NCBI GenBank assembly: GCA_009192285.1
Contig: WBVU01000004.1
Location: forward strand, 3,618,001 to 3,682,000
DNA: 64,000 nt
From: Morchella semilibera
Lineage: Eukaryota > Ascomycota > Pezizomycetes > Pezizales > Morchellaceae
Direction: 5' to 3'
The notes under the pieces were generated by a model. That model ran no database searches, was not told the DNA's origin, and worked only from the letters and a program-made list of their open reading frames with translations. Numbering within the stretch: position 1 is the stretch's first letter; every line of letters starts with the position of its first letter. A program made the position numbers and the translations under genes. Of this stretch, positions 35,511-46,888 are shown piece by piece.

Positions 35511-36846
35511 CCTTTGACAAAATAACCCTTCCAAGCCGCCGCACGATGTAACTCCCCGAACTACGTTATGGTCCTAATATGACAGCTCTTACAACCGATT
35601 GAAATAGGTGAATACAGAATCTAGCAACCTCGGTCCAGCCTGGTTTTGGTCACTTTTGTCGTCTTATCGAACCTTTTTTTCTCTTTTTCATTTTTTTGGA
35701 AACCGCGGGACGGTCTGGAACAGCAGGAGTGGTGAGGAGATATCATTGTTTTGTTTTGTTTTGTTTTATTTTGTTTTTCTTTCCCTTCCTTTTTTATCTA
35801 TTTTACTGTAACACCCATTTCGAATGAACAAAGTTACCGAGTGAGATTCCATGAAGCAAGCACAATCTGACACCGAGTTAAAAAAAAAACCACGTACAAT
35901 TAAAATGACTTGAAAGGTAAAAGAAAAACCCAGTCTACCAAAACCTATCACTAGTTACACCTCACAAGAGCTCATCCGGATACCGAGTGATATTTAATGA
36001 CCCAATCCGGCCGCTACCCCGCTCACAACCACATCCCACCTTACCACTCCAAATAATGCCGCATCCCCTCCCACCCCCCAAAAAACACCGCAACCAAACC
36101 ACAGAAGGGAAAAAGCGAATATCTTTTATTCCCCCCCACCCACCCCTGTACTTAGAGCTACCAGACCAAAAAAAAAAAAAAAGAACCCCCGACCTCAAGC
36201 AAGAAAAAGGTAAAAGAAAAAAGAAAAGGCTAAGCGCAATATAGGTACCACCTATTTGCGGACCAGAATATCAAGTACAACCAGCCAGCTCCCACCGTAT
36301 ACTAAGCAAGCCACCAAACTCCCCCCCCCCCCCGGGGCCTGGGGAGAGGTTTATAAGGGGAAAAAAAAGCCCGACCCCAATAACAGCCGAGCGAAAACGA
36401 AGCATATCCATTTGATCATGAAACCAAACTCGGCTCAATTCCATAAGCAAGAAGAGAAAGCGAAGAGAAGAAAAGAAGAGAAAAGTGTAAAGAGTAAAAA
36501 CCAAAACCCACCCCCCAAACGCAGCCAAGAACGAGAAACCAAGGACAAAGGTTTAAAAAGAAAGCAGGCCAAGCCAATAGAGAAGGGTAAAAAAAGACCA
36601 TATAGTAAAATGAAAAAAAAAATGAAAAAGAGTAAGATCAAATGGCTAGATAGACACGATTCTTCCTGCGTAAAAAGAAAGAGAGAGGAAGGAAGAAGAA
36701 AAAGTGGAGGAAGAGAACGGGAAAGTGATACTTATAAAGACTCCCTCTTTCTACCCTAATGATTTGGCCCGATTAAGACCAGCGCTGCTACTAACACTGC
36801 TGCTACTAATAACCCGCACCGTTGGCAATTGCCCCGATACAGGTCA
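35511..36846. other. Intergenic region
   Basis: The left half is T-rich (TTTTG units near 35750-35780), the right half purine-rich with A-runs. A Lys-rich frame at 36256-36759 merely reflects the A/G bias. It contains CCGAGTGA-type motifs at about 35838 and 35983 and a 14-C run near 36320. Confidence 0.5.
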
Positions 36847-38271
36847 TTAGTTCTTGCCCCCCACATACTTTCTGCATCTCTCCCCGGTATCTTCGCGCCT
36901 CCCGTATACGCCATGCCAGATACCTACACTGCTACTCCCATCTCTCATACTTGCACCATCCCCTCCTCTGCCTTCGGTATCATCGGCATCTCCGTTTACA
37001 CTCAAACTCCTTCTCCTATTTGTCGCATCGTCATCTTCATCATCCTCCTCCTCCTCCTCCTCCTCTTCATCCCTAACCCACGCACTATTTCTCCTTCCTA
37101 GATTAACACTCTCCCTATTTCCGATGATTGACATCCCCGTATGAGGGCTGGCACACAACGGGCCCGCCCCTGAGATTTCTCCCATTATACTCCCGCTTCC
37201 ACCATAATCCCTCATGCTTCCTGCATAGCTCATGCTCGCTGCATCTCCCCTTGCAGTAGTGAAAGACGTAGACCCGTAGATGCTTCCCCTGTCCCCTGCT
37301 ATACTCCTCCCAGTATCGAAGTTTCCTGACAACACCGACAGCGGGAGCGACTCGCGCGACCCACCCCAAAGCGAAGATGGCGCAAGAGCGCGCACTGACG
37401 CATCCGTGTCGAAGGAGCGACGGCGCCGTCTTTTGGACGAGGAGGCTAGTGTAAGGATTGAAGCATTATCGGTGAGAAGGCCCCCCGCCGTGGCAGTGGA
37501 GTAGTTGAGGGGGTGAAGTGAGCCATGGCTCATGGCCATTGCTGGTCCCGGGCTTGTAGGCGGGTTTCCATTAGGAGAAGAGGGAAATTGGTGTTGAAAC
37601 AGCATCGGTGGCGCATTCGGGTTATGGTGGTGCGATGGATGCGGGTTATAATGCGGGTACGGATCAAGCATAGAGCCGGGCGCGGTGGACTGGATTGTTG
37701 TGAGTGTTGTAGTGAGGGAGCGGACCGACGGTGTCGGGGAGGAGAAATTAGAGGTAGTTGCTGTTGTCGCAGTTATCGCGGATGGCGCGGGGCGGCGAGA
37801 CTTCTCCGATGGGGTTTGCGTGAGCGAGTGATCCCCGGATCCGCTAGAAGAGACTGATACCGTGCTAGACAAGGAGTGAGTAGACTCATGGTGGTTTGGG
37901 CCAAACGATATGTGGGAAGGAGCCACGGCAGAGGCAGATGTAGAGGGGGGTCCGCTAGCAGACTTTCCACTTTTGCAAGGGTAGCCTGTAGAAGAGTATG
38001 GCGATTGACCAGAACACGCAGCTGGGATACCATCTGTAGTCCGTGATTGAGAGGAAGAAGAGGCACTGTCGGTGTGGCCCCTGAGGGAAGCCAGGCGCTT
38101 CATGAGAAAGATAAGTGACTTGCGACCCTTGCGGGGTGCAGCATTTCCTATTCACAACAAACAACTATCAGCTATTATCGCTAGCGGGGGGACCTGCAGC
38201 GAGTGAGCTCTACCAGCTGCAACATTAGTCTCCATGACAGGAGGCGGCTGTCGAGAAATGTCGGTAGTCAT
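36847..38271 (-). CDS. Conserved fungal Ser-rich, largely disordered protein
   Basis: Two exons are inferred: 38271-38214 and 38147-36847, separated by a 66-nt GT-AG intron that joins METNVAAG to NAAPRKGRKSLIFLM. The result is 452 residues. The N-terminal basic block (PRKGRKSL then MKRLASLRGH) and a central block (LTDNASILTLASSSKRRRR, then SFDTDASVRALAPSS and GGSRESLPLSVLSG) are islands of the kind I associate with a conserved filamentous-ascomycete family. Function is not known to me. Between the islands the protein is Ser/Thr/Pro-rich. An acidic run (RDEEEEEEEEDDEDDD) is encoded by a TCC/TTC microsatellite at about 37031-37070 and may vary in length. No membrane segment. Such proteins have been labelled cation-channel-like in databases, but nothing here supports a channel. 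Confidence 0.75.
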
Positions 38272-39610
38272 GATTGTTAATTTCTCTTTGGGATATCGAT
38301 TCGATATAGGCAATGACACCGTCGAGGGGAGAGAGACTCTGGCAGTGGAGAATCCCAGCCAGCAGTCAGTGGTGTGTGGTGTGATAACGGGTTTGCTACG
38401 AGCGGAAGAGCTCAACTCCCGTGGGCGGGAGCAGGGCAGGGGTCGATGAGAGAAGGAGGCCAGTAAGGGGCGATGATGTGGAAAGGCTGATAATGATATG
38501 ACCGAGTATTTTATTGATATTACAGCAGAAGTATGTGGTTATGAGATGCGGCAAGGGAGTACTGAAGATGATGAACAACAGAAGTAGTGAAAGTGTCGAT
38601 GATGTGTACTAATGAAGAAGGTGTATGTATGCGTGTGTGGGTGTGGGTGTGTGAGTGTGTGAGTGAGTGTGTGAGTGAGTGTGTGAGTGTGTGTGCGTTG
38701 ATTGAATGTGAGAAGAGCGGGTGTGGTGGTGTGTGGCTGAGAAAAAAGTGTCTGAGAGAGGGGGAGCCGGAGCCGCCTTGTCTAGTTGTCAGCACCTGAA
38801 TGAATGAATAATCAAGGATCCGAGACACCCTTGGCAACATCTCCATCATAAACAGTCACTCGGAGTAGATACATGCAGTAGCACTTTATATACATTATGG
38901 GGTGGAGTTGATATATGACTTCATGTGTACTGTACCATACCCCCCGAGTTGTGGAACCAATACATTGCCTTAGCTACATCTTGGCAATGGCATTTGCGTA
39001 TTTTCAGGTTTTAACCCTTTCCCCACACAAGCCTCTAACAAGCCAGACACAACTTCACTTTTTACAACAGTACTTACATATTTTTACCGAGTCAGACTAA
39101 ATGTACCCTATCCCATGAAGGTATCAGCTATAGCTCTAGTTTTATAGAGTAAGATGGTGATGACTACATGTAGTACGGGTTTCCATGCTGGCATATTACA
39201 TTAATATATCAACCAGCATGACTCTGTTCCTTTCTGTCATGTACTCTACCCATACCCTCAAACTCTGCCTCCTCTGGACGTGGTCATGATGCCTCACTGC
39301 CTAGGAGGAATCCCACCTCGGCGCCGAGCATCTGGTAGATCACTCCCGTGGGGTGCAGATATCAGCCTTGTTACATATCACTAACCCGGAGCTAGGTCCT
39401 CCAAGTTTAACAGAACAATACATAGAAAACCAATCAGTCAATATCCCACAAGCCAAACTAAAGGAAAAAGAAAATTGATGTCCGTACAGTACATGATGGT
39501 AACAAAAAGCACAGGGGTGAGCTTCAATCCATGACTCCCTTTCAAACGCCCGTACATAAAAAATCCGACTAAACTACAGTTTGATACAACTCATGATCCA
39601 TAACTACCCA
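38272..39610. other. Intergenic region with GT-rich microsatellite
   Basis: It contains a GTGTGTGAGTGA-type repeat at about 38625-38697 and a TACATGTA at 39165. It covers upstream DNA of the Ser-rich gene and downstream DNA of the transporter gene. No other gene is supported. Confidence 0.5.
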
Positions 39611-41598
39611 CTACATAGAATTATCGGCGCATGAAAATACTTTGCCTGTCTTATCATCGTGGAGCGCTTTGGCAGAAGCATAAAGACCGCACACCATCTA
39701 AGTAACTTTTAGCAATGATCTTAGCCATAAGGCGGGTATACGTATAGAAGAAAATACTTACAATAGTTAACCCCATGAACATTATCGCCACATTGACAAT
39801 TGTCAAAAAGGCCTTCTTCTTGTTCAAAAATAGCTTTCCCCTGTTCATGTGGATCCAAAACCATCCACTTACACCATCTATAGTGATATCAGTAACCTAG
39901 AACATCTCAATGGGTGAAGATTTACTCACAAGTGAACCAACTCACGAACAATGCGCTCTATACACTTCTTAGTAATTTGTTTGGTTCAGAACGCAAAAGA
40001 AAACTTACAATCAACCCTAGCAAGTTGTTGAAAATCGGGACCGCGCTCGCAATAACCCAAGCAAACACCCAGAGAGCGGTAATTATCCCAAACCAAGAGA
40101 GAGTAGCAACCCAGCTACGGCTTCCAAGATGCGCAGACCCGCGGAACATTCGGACGTAAATGTATTTCTAACCAGAGTATCAGCACCCCCAACCACAGCA
40201 TGAAGACAAGAATTCGAATACTGACAGCAGCAACATGTCCATTGATGACCCCAGCAATGACAATAGTGGGGATTGCAACCCCATAAGAAATCTTCTCAAG
40301 TAGCTTTGTACTAGAGCTAAGGGCAGGGCTAGTTACCTCGTCGCCAGTGAAACGGTAAATAACAACTGCTGCGACAAGGTAAAGAATAGTGTCGCTGACT
40401 TGTAGAGTGCATAACGCCTAGTTTTGAAATAGTCAGTAAAAAGGATATATGGAATATTAACGAACCAAATACCTTTGGATAATCACGAGGATCTCTCATC
40501 TCCGAGATAAAACTGAAGAATGCCAGGTGTCCCGCTATTCCCACCATTAGCTTTATAAGTCACATACCCATAACTCTCGGAGATAAACTTACCATATGCA
40601 AAAATAATATTACTGACAGCACCAAATCCTAAATAGAACGGAGTACTTTCAGGTATCACCAGTAGCTGTGGTCGGTTACCTGAGACCCCAACACCAATCA
40701 TGGTGATAAACACAGCGCCAAGAATGCTTGCAAAGCTTATAATCGAAAGATAGGATACACTCTTCATGGTTCGTGGAATAGTGCACACGAGAGATATCAA
40801 GAGGCCGCAGATAGTGAATACTATAGTGCAGGCTCCGTGACCCGTTACGACATTCAGCATGATGGAAAATGTGAGAATGTGAGAACCCATTACAAAAACT
40901 ACAAAACTATTAGCTAGTGATCTAAAGATGGTTTATTAAAGAGAGAATAAACCAAGAAAAAGGATCTGGGCTGCAGCAAAGATCTCGCGACCAGGAGCAC
41001 CCATGATAATTTCCCCGGCTTCGGCAAAAGTATGAACTTGTGGCTTCAGAGATAACCGTTAGCCTTCTCCTTTAGAACATGGGTTCGAAGCTTAAGGGGT
41101 ACAAACATATCGCAACTTGAATTGGCCAAGGACGTAGCCAGTATAGGTTGCAATGATTCCAAGCCCGATAATCAGGATGCATCCTCTAACACAACGCGGG
41201 GGAACCTATGTCAATAAAGTTGCACCTAAATGACGGGGGGGGGGGGCTTCTTCTAGAGGGTCTTACGGTAAAAGTCCAACTGCCTTTAAGACAGAGGGTA
41301 AACTGAGGATTCCCAAAGATATAGTTTCTGCGATCATTATCATTCCTGTCTGCCTAGTAGTTGGTTTCATCCACGTTAACAGATAAAAATCGCACAAACT
41401 CGGCTAAAATAAGGACATGATGTTCACAACTTACCACCAAGTCATAGTCTTGAACTGTATGTCATTCCCCCCTTCATCTCCAAAAGGATCGTGACCGATA
41501 TCGTCGTTATCTTGCGACACCACCACAGCACCATCCTGTCTCGACTCGGGCGAGGAAAACCCGTCGTTATTATCCTCAACTTTGTAATTGTACACCAT
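39611..41598 (-). CDS. Amino-acid transporter, AAAP family, Mtr-like
   Basis: This is a multi-pass secondary transporter for neutral or aromatic amino acids by family; Neurospora mtr is the model. Ten exons are inferred: 41598-41435, 41353-41267, 41185-41107, 41043-40953, 40898-40593, 40534-40473, 40417-40226, 40167-40009, 39896-39762 and 39697-39611. Introns are GT-AG, 54-112 nt, and all phases agree, giving 453 residues. The cytosolic N-terminus is acidic and leads into KTMTWWQTGMIMIAETISLG, the family entry motif with helix 1. Later marks are GLGIIATYTGYVLGQFKLRY, LNVVTGHGACTIVF, FISEMRDPRDYPK and KYIYVRMFRGSAHL. About 10-11 helices are expected. The exon 8/9 junction is the least certain part. 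The gene is intact with AT-leaning codons. Confidence 0.85.
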
Positions 41599-42506
41599 GT
41601 TAATTGGGTGTGTATGTTAGATCTAATGATGGATCTTTTAGAGATGTTTCTCTATTGTTATTCGAGTGGTGTAGCTTTTGCACTGCGTGGGTTTGTGAAT
41701 TTATCTTTCGACTTGGCTATTAACTTGAGGTGGGGAAAAGGAAAAAAGAGATTCAGCATTGAAGGGGCGATTTCTGCAACTTAGATATATATCAAAGTTA
41801 GATATTGACGTAGTGTTAGTTGCGATTTCCGCGCGGTGTCATGGGTTGCGATTCTGAGTAGTAACGCTTCTTGGAACAAGCTAACCACATACGCTATATG
41901 GCGCTATATGGCGTATTTATCTATCGGGTGTTAACCTGATAATTGCGTAAAGAAGTACATTTCACTAGTATTTTTATACGCGCATTATGTGCGCATATCC
42001 AATGTTTAGAGGGCTGTAAATCTGTAACTTCAAGGTGTTAAGGTATTTGTGACAAAGGTTCTCAGGATTTCTGCATAGCAACCAGCAGAAACTTTCTAAA
42101 AGTCCGACTTAAACCTACATGTAGGTACTATGTTCTAATAGCCTTCAGCTCTCTACAATATCCTTGTCCCATCTCTACTTAGCTAGTAGTCGCCAAGTTA
42201 TAGTCGTCTCGTGACCTATGTATAAAATCACGAGAACTTTTGTCACCCTACAATGCGTCTTGTATCCATGATCCAGAGATTTTAGTTAGCCTGGCGCTCC
42301 TTGGAATAAGGCTCCGTCTATAGCTAATAATGCTCATTAATCCTTTGTTCCTATGAATCCTGCTATATCTATATGTACATGTAATGTGGCTGTAATATAT
42401 ATACGGTAATATTTTTAGTTCTAAATGTTTCTATTACTTGCGTGTTTTACACAAATTACATGTATATATATGCCTATAAGCCCATATTATTTTGTAAATC
42501 ATGAAC

Positions 42507-42634
42507 ACATGTATTCGTAGGGTAGAGACCCTTTTACACATGAAAGTCACAATCTACTTAATTTGAGGGGGAAGTCAAATTGTGGAGTAAGTTTATTGTG
42601 AACGAACTACACGCATGCGTAGCGAATACATGTA
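42507..42634. mobile_element. Possible inverted-repeat element with short arms
   Basis: ACATGTATTCG at 42507-42517 is repeated in reverse complement at 42623-42633. Arms are only about 11 bp, so the call is weak. A further GGGTAGAGACCC hairpin sits inside the left arm. Confidence 0.25.
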
Positions 42635-43452
42635 TATTTGTGACCTGGTAGCATATTAAGGCGTGATCGTGTCCTCTTCTACTACTGCTAGCTACATGCA
42701 CATAGTCTACTACATCTATGTTCCACGATTTGTATCTCCTATCTACAAAATTATTACATGTAGTCGATCACGCGACCGCGTAGATTTAAATTCCTATCTT
42801 ATCTCTGATCCAAAGTCCGCGTTTTGGCATACGTATACAATAACATAAACTTGCTTCCAACCCTTCTGTATTAACCCCTCATTCCGCTTGAGTCCCCTAG
42901 TTGAGTTTACTTAAGGCCCCTCCGGCTCAATACTCCGAAGCGCTTCTCCATATCAGTCAACAGAAAGATGACACTAGTTCTGCGCCGTGATAACGACGGA
43001 CAACAGGCGCGGCCGCGTGGGCAGAGCTCCTAGCTAGGAGTTTGGTCCCTCTATCTGCACTCAACCTCTAGAGAATGGAACTTCCCTGTGAGTTTTCGAT
43101 GCAATTCTTTGCGCTAGATGAATCCCGTCGACGGCCCCAAGCGGCACACGCACATGCACTGGAATTCCTATATACATGCTTGTAGCCATCTCAGCAGGTC
43201 CCTCGGGGCATTGGGAAGATATAACCTTGCTCGCGCCAACACATATCTTATTCCGATTCCCTCTGTGGTCGCTGCTAGCCCCTCCACGTAGTGTCGTGTT
43301 GATGAGAGTGGGTAATTGCCTTGGCGAGATCTGAACAGCCAGTTCTTTGCCGGGACAGGTTAAGATACAATGACGAAACATAAGGTATCACTCGGGTTGA
43401 GCCACAATATCCGAATGGGGTATATTAAGACGCTTATTATTCAAACTGCATT

Positions 43453-43612
43453 TATCCCTTAGTCTGTCAGTAAAATGCTGACCCCCCAAGAAGAAGCAAA
43501 TTTTGTGTGGCTTTACTAACAGATCCCGTTATCTCCCTTATCAAATAATAGATCTTCCATACAAATTTAATTCTTCTATTATAGGGGGTCAGCATTGACA
43601 GACTAAGGGATA
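43453..43612. mobile_element. MITE-like inverted-repeat element, 160 bp
   Basis: The left end starts TATCCCTTAGTCTGTCA and the right end is its exact reverse complement ending at 43612. After a six-base insertion in the left arm, the match continues through TGCTGACCCCC. TA sits at both outer edges, as expected for a Tc1/mariner-type target. The core is AT-rich and non-coding. Confidence 0.65.
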
Positions 43613-45079
43613 CCCATGTACAAAAGTGGTAATGATTTCGGTACAGGTTCTCGAGACCTTCCCAAATACAATAGAAATCGAGGCGATTACATACAAGCAG
43701 CCCCACCTGGTCCCACCCGGGCCATAGAGTATACCTATGTTATAACTGGTCATTTGATGGTGCCCAAGAAAAGCTAGGAAACCAACTGATACTCGGCACA
43801 GCCTAGCTAATACATAATTAGCTCTTCCCTATAGCTACATGTAGTATCTTAGAGGTTTCTGATTACATAGGCCCCCGGCAAATATCTACATACTGGTATC
43901 TACTACAGTTATCATGGCGCTCGCGAGAGAATATTGGCATTCGTGAATAGGCTAAAATACACCATGTGTAGATGCTAAAATTAAAAATACCTATGAATCT
44001 CAAAATACATAAGAACAGAAATCGGAAAAGAGAAAGAAGGAATAGTCTCGGACTCGATAAGATGTGTCGTTAAAAAGGGGAAAGGACAACATGAAAAGAT
44101 GCCCAGTTTGGATAGCGCCACAACAAACTCCGAAACTGATTTAAAAGGGCAAGAAACAAAAACAAAACACGAAATTTCATACTATAGCTATGTATCTACC
44201 GCTCAGGAAACCAGTCCCAGAGACAGAATATATTTCTAATTCTACCTAGAAATATTATCATGCTAGCTGGTCTCTTATCGATCTTGGCTAAAAATTGAAT
44301 AATAGTTACAGGTCCATGGATCCACCCCTGGCCCCACCGCTGGCTTGGTCTAACAACTTCTTATATTCCTTGTTCATCTAAAATAATATAACCGTAATGA
44401 TCAACATATATAACCCTCGAGCCCTCCCGAATAGGGAAGTTCGTATCACGATATACTCGAGGTATTCTTATAGCCCTACCACCCTGATCATTCATGTTTT
44501 GGCAGGAGGAGCTATGAGCAGTTCCGTACATATGCTGTGATTGTGTACCATTGGTACCCGGCTAGCCTCACCGCATTTATGCTCTCATTTTCCTATAAGT
44601 CACCCAAACACTTGAGAAATAATGTCCGCCTGTACCCAGATCCCAGGCTATATATAACTTGTTTGAAAAAACTCTACATTAATATTTGAAAGGAGAAAGG
44701 GTAATTACGGTGACATTCCTCTCTTTCCACCGCCGCGCCAAGTTGGCCGGTCTTTGTACTGGAAAAGAGCAATTATCTTGACCGCGGCAGATATAGCCGC
44801 AAAGATTTTTGATATTAGTTTGTTGGTTTTGAGGGCGTACCCGCCCTTAATTCGATCAACCTCCGTACGTACCACATGTAATATAATTGACAGATGGATA
44901 TTCTAACTTCGTGAGAACCTCGAGGCTAGAATATAGCCTGTTTGAGAAAAAGAGGTTATGAGTAGAACGAGGGTTTTTTTAAGATATATATAGCTTTTTT
45001 TTTATATTAAAGAGCCTCGACTACGTATAAGCCAGTTGTATCGATGATAACTAAAAAACGACTTACGCATTCGCGATAT

Positions 45080-45201
45080 TAGAGTGATTTGGCCAATCCC
45101 TGTTTTTCAAATTTTGAGCTCAAATTTTGAGTTCTTGGCAGGATTTTCAATCGCCAAGAACTAAATATTTAGATTCAGAGGTGGTTGGCCAAATCACTCT
45201 A
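45080..45201. mobile_element. MITE-like inverted-repeat element, 122 bp
   Basis: Seventeen-base perfect terminal arms (TAGAGTGATTTGGCCAA) lie at 45080-45096 and 45185-45201. Inside there is a second inverted pair (AGTTCTTGGC with GCCAAGAACT) and a direct repeat of CAAATTTTGAG. TA flanks fit a Tc1/mariner-type footprint. Confidence 0.6.
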
Positions 45202-46799
45202 TTAACCGGTTAATATTGATCATTTGAGCGAAACCTAATCCTAAACCCTGGCGAACACTGCCTAGCATAGTCTCTGTCAAGCTGGCCCTGTTTATGAGAT
45301 CATGCGTACGACAAAGCTAGATGACAACGGATCAAGAATCTTACAGATCATAATGGGTTTGTACTAGAGTAGCACACTTCGATCTGATATCTTGTTTGGT
45401 AGAAAATCAGTTGTCACCTAGGGTACTTAATGTACCTACATGTAGGCCAGTAGATTTATCACACGAAGTCAACAAACCGACTGAATTAAGCTCTTTGTTA
45501 ATTCCGTTACAACAATACCACCACCTCCAACCCGGCCATATCCAGTCAACTCAACCTAATTACCAAATGGCAGGTAACCAGCTTTTCTGGAGAGCGACTT
45601 ATCCTCTCCGCATAAGTTACTCTTTGGATAAGTCTGTCTAACGGGCCCGTGGTTTTATCCACATCATATATCGGTAACCATCTAACCACCCGAATAAACT
45701 CCCCCCCCCCTAGCTATCTCCTCACTAGAAAAACTGGGTATATATGATTCAACTAAAATCTAAGGCTAGCTAGTAAGGCTGGACAGTTATATCATCTGTA
45801 GGGCACTTAAGAAAATATCTTGTCACTACTTTAGCCGTTGCAATCTATAGATCAGCTTTTGAGGTGGAACATTCCCAACCACAAAGCCAACTAGGGCCTG
45901 TCAGGGAGCCATCGCTTGTAGCTAGAAAACAGTGTCTTGGTTGACCTCCGTATAATATGAAAGAGAAAATTTAAAACGGGGTTTGAAAATGAGGTATTGC
46001 TGTTTAATTGGAACTAGGAATATTGTACAGTACCCAAAAATGGGGTCAACATACTAGTAATATGGTAAGAATTAGTACGGTACTGGTATACAGTACTACT
46101 CCCCCTACAGTGCCGGTCTAATCCAGCCCTAGCTAACAACCAGCGACAACGTACAGGGCCATTATAATTTCACCCTATAACTACATGTACTATTTGCAAC
46201 CCAGAACCCATCATCGATAATAATAGCCAGGGTCGATGGCAGCAACTGTGGGGCAAAGCCTAAGTTGCTTATCTGTTCGCCCCTACCGGCCACAGAATAG
46301 CCCATAGAAGGCCAACAGCCGAGTCAGACACCTAAACCCAATAATTCTATTGTATCTTACCCCACCCCCTCCTATCTCACGTACACAGAATATAGGCACC
46401 CAGGGCAGTGGTGTCGTTCCGCTACAAGGTCTGTGCACAGCTAAATGGGGGTCGAGGAGTACTTCGTCCACACGCAAAAGACTCCAGGTCCTGTTCCGCT
46501 TGTATGATTGGCTGATGGGAGGACCGGCGCCAACCAAAAGACCCTGGAGCCTCTTCTACCGCGCAAAGTCTCTAATATTACGAACTAGAGCAAATATGAG
46601 CAGTCATATCCTTTAGCCATAGCTCCCCATCGCCCCCTCCCAAGCTCAGCTATGACATATATGTGTACACCCACGTGAAAAAGTGACGAAACAACCAAAA
46701 AAATCACGCCTTATGACAAGTGCAGCAAGTGAGGATACAGGATGATGAGCACACTTTAGAAGCCGTAGTATCTACCCTCTTTCTCAATTTCTAGTTAAA

Positions 46800-46888
46800 G
46801 TACTCCGGTATCAAGGGTAAGTGAGTAGAACGGGGCGGTGCAGTTTACGTTGATACGTTCTACTCACTTACCCTCGACACCGTAGTAC
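46800..46888. mobile_element. Near-perfect 89-bp inverted repeat
   Basis: The 32-base arms at 46800-46831 and 46857-46888 match at 29 of 32 positions, including an uninterrupted AGGGTAAGTGAGTAGAAC core, and are separated by a 25-base loop. Both edges are GTAC. The transcript would fold into a strong hairpin. It could be a tiny MITE or a hairpin RNA source. Confidence 0.6.

Noticed and set aside
36256-36759. 167-codon Lys-rich frame
   Set aside because: It lies in an A/G-biased tract where random frames stay open and give Lys/Glu/Arg; no ordered domain.
41491-41784. 97-codon plus-strand frame
   Set aside because: It overlaps the conserved first exon of the amino-acid transporter on the other strand.
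43061-43381. 106-codon minus-strand frame
   Set aside because: Plausible composition but isolated, without homology or splice evidence.
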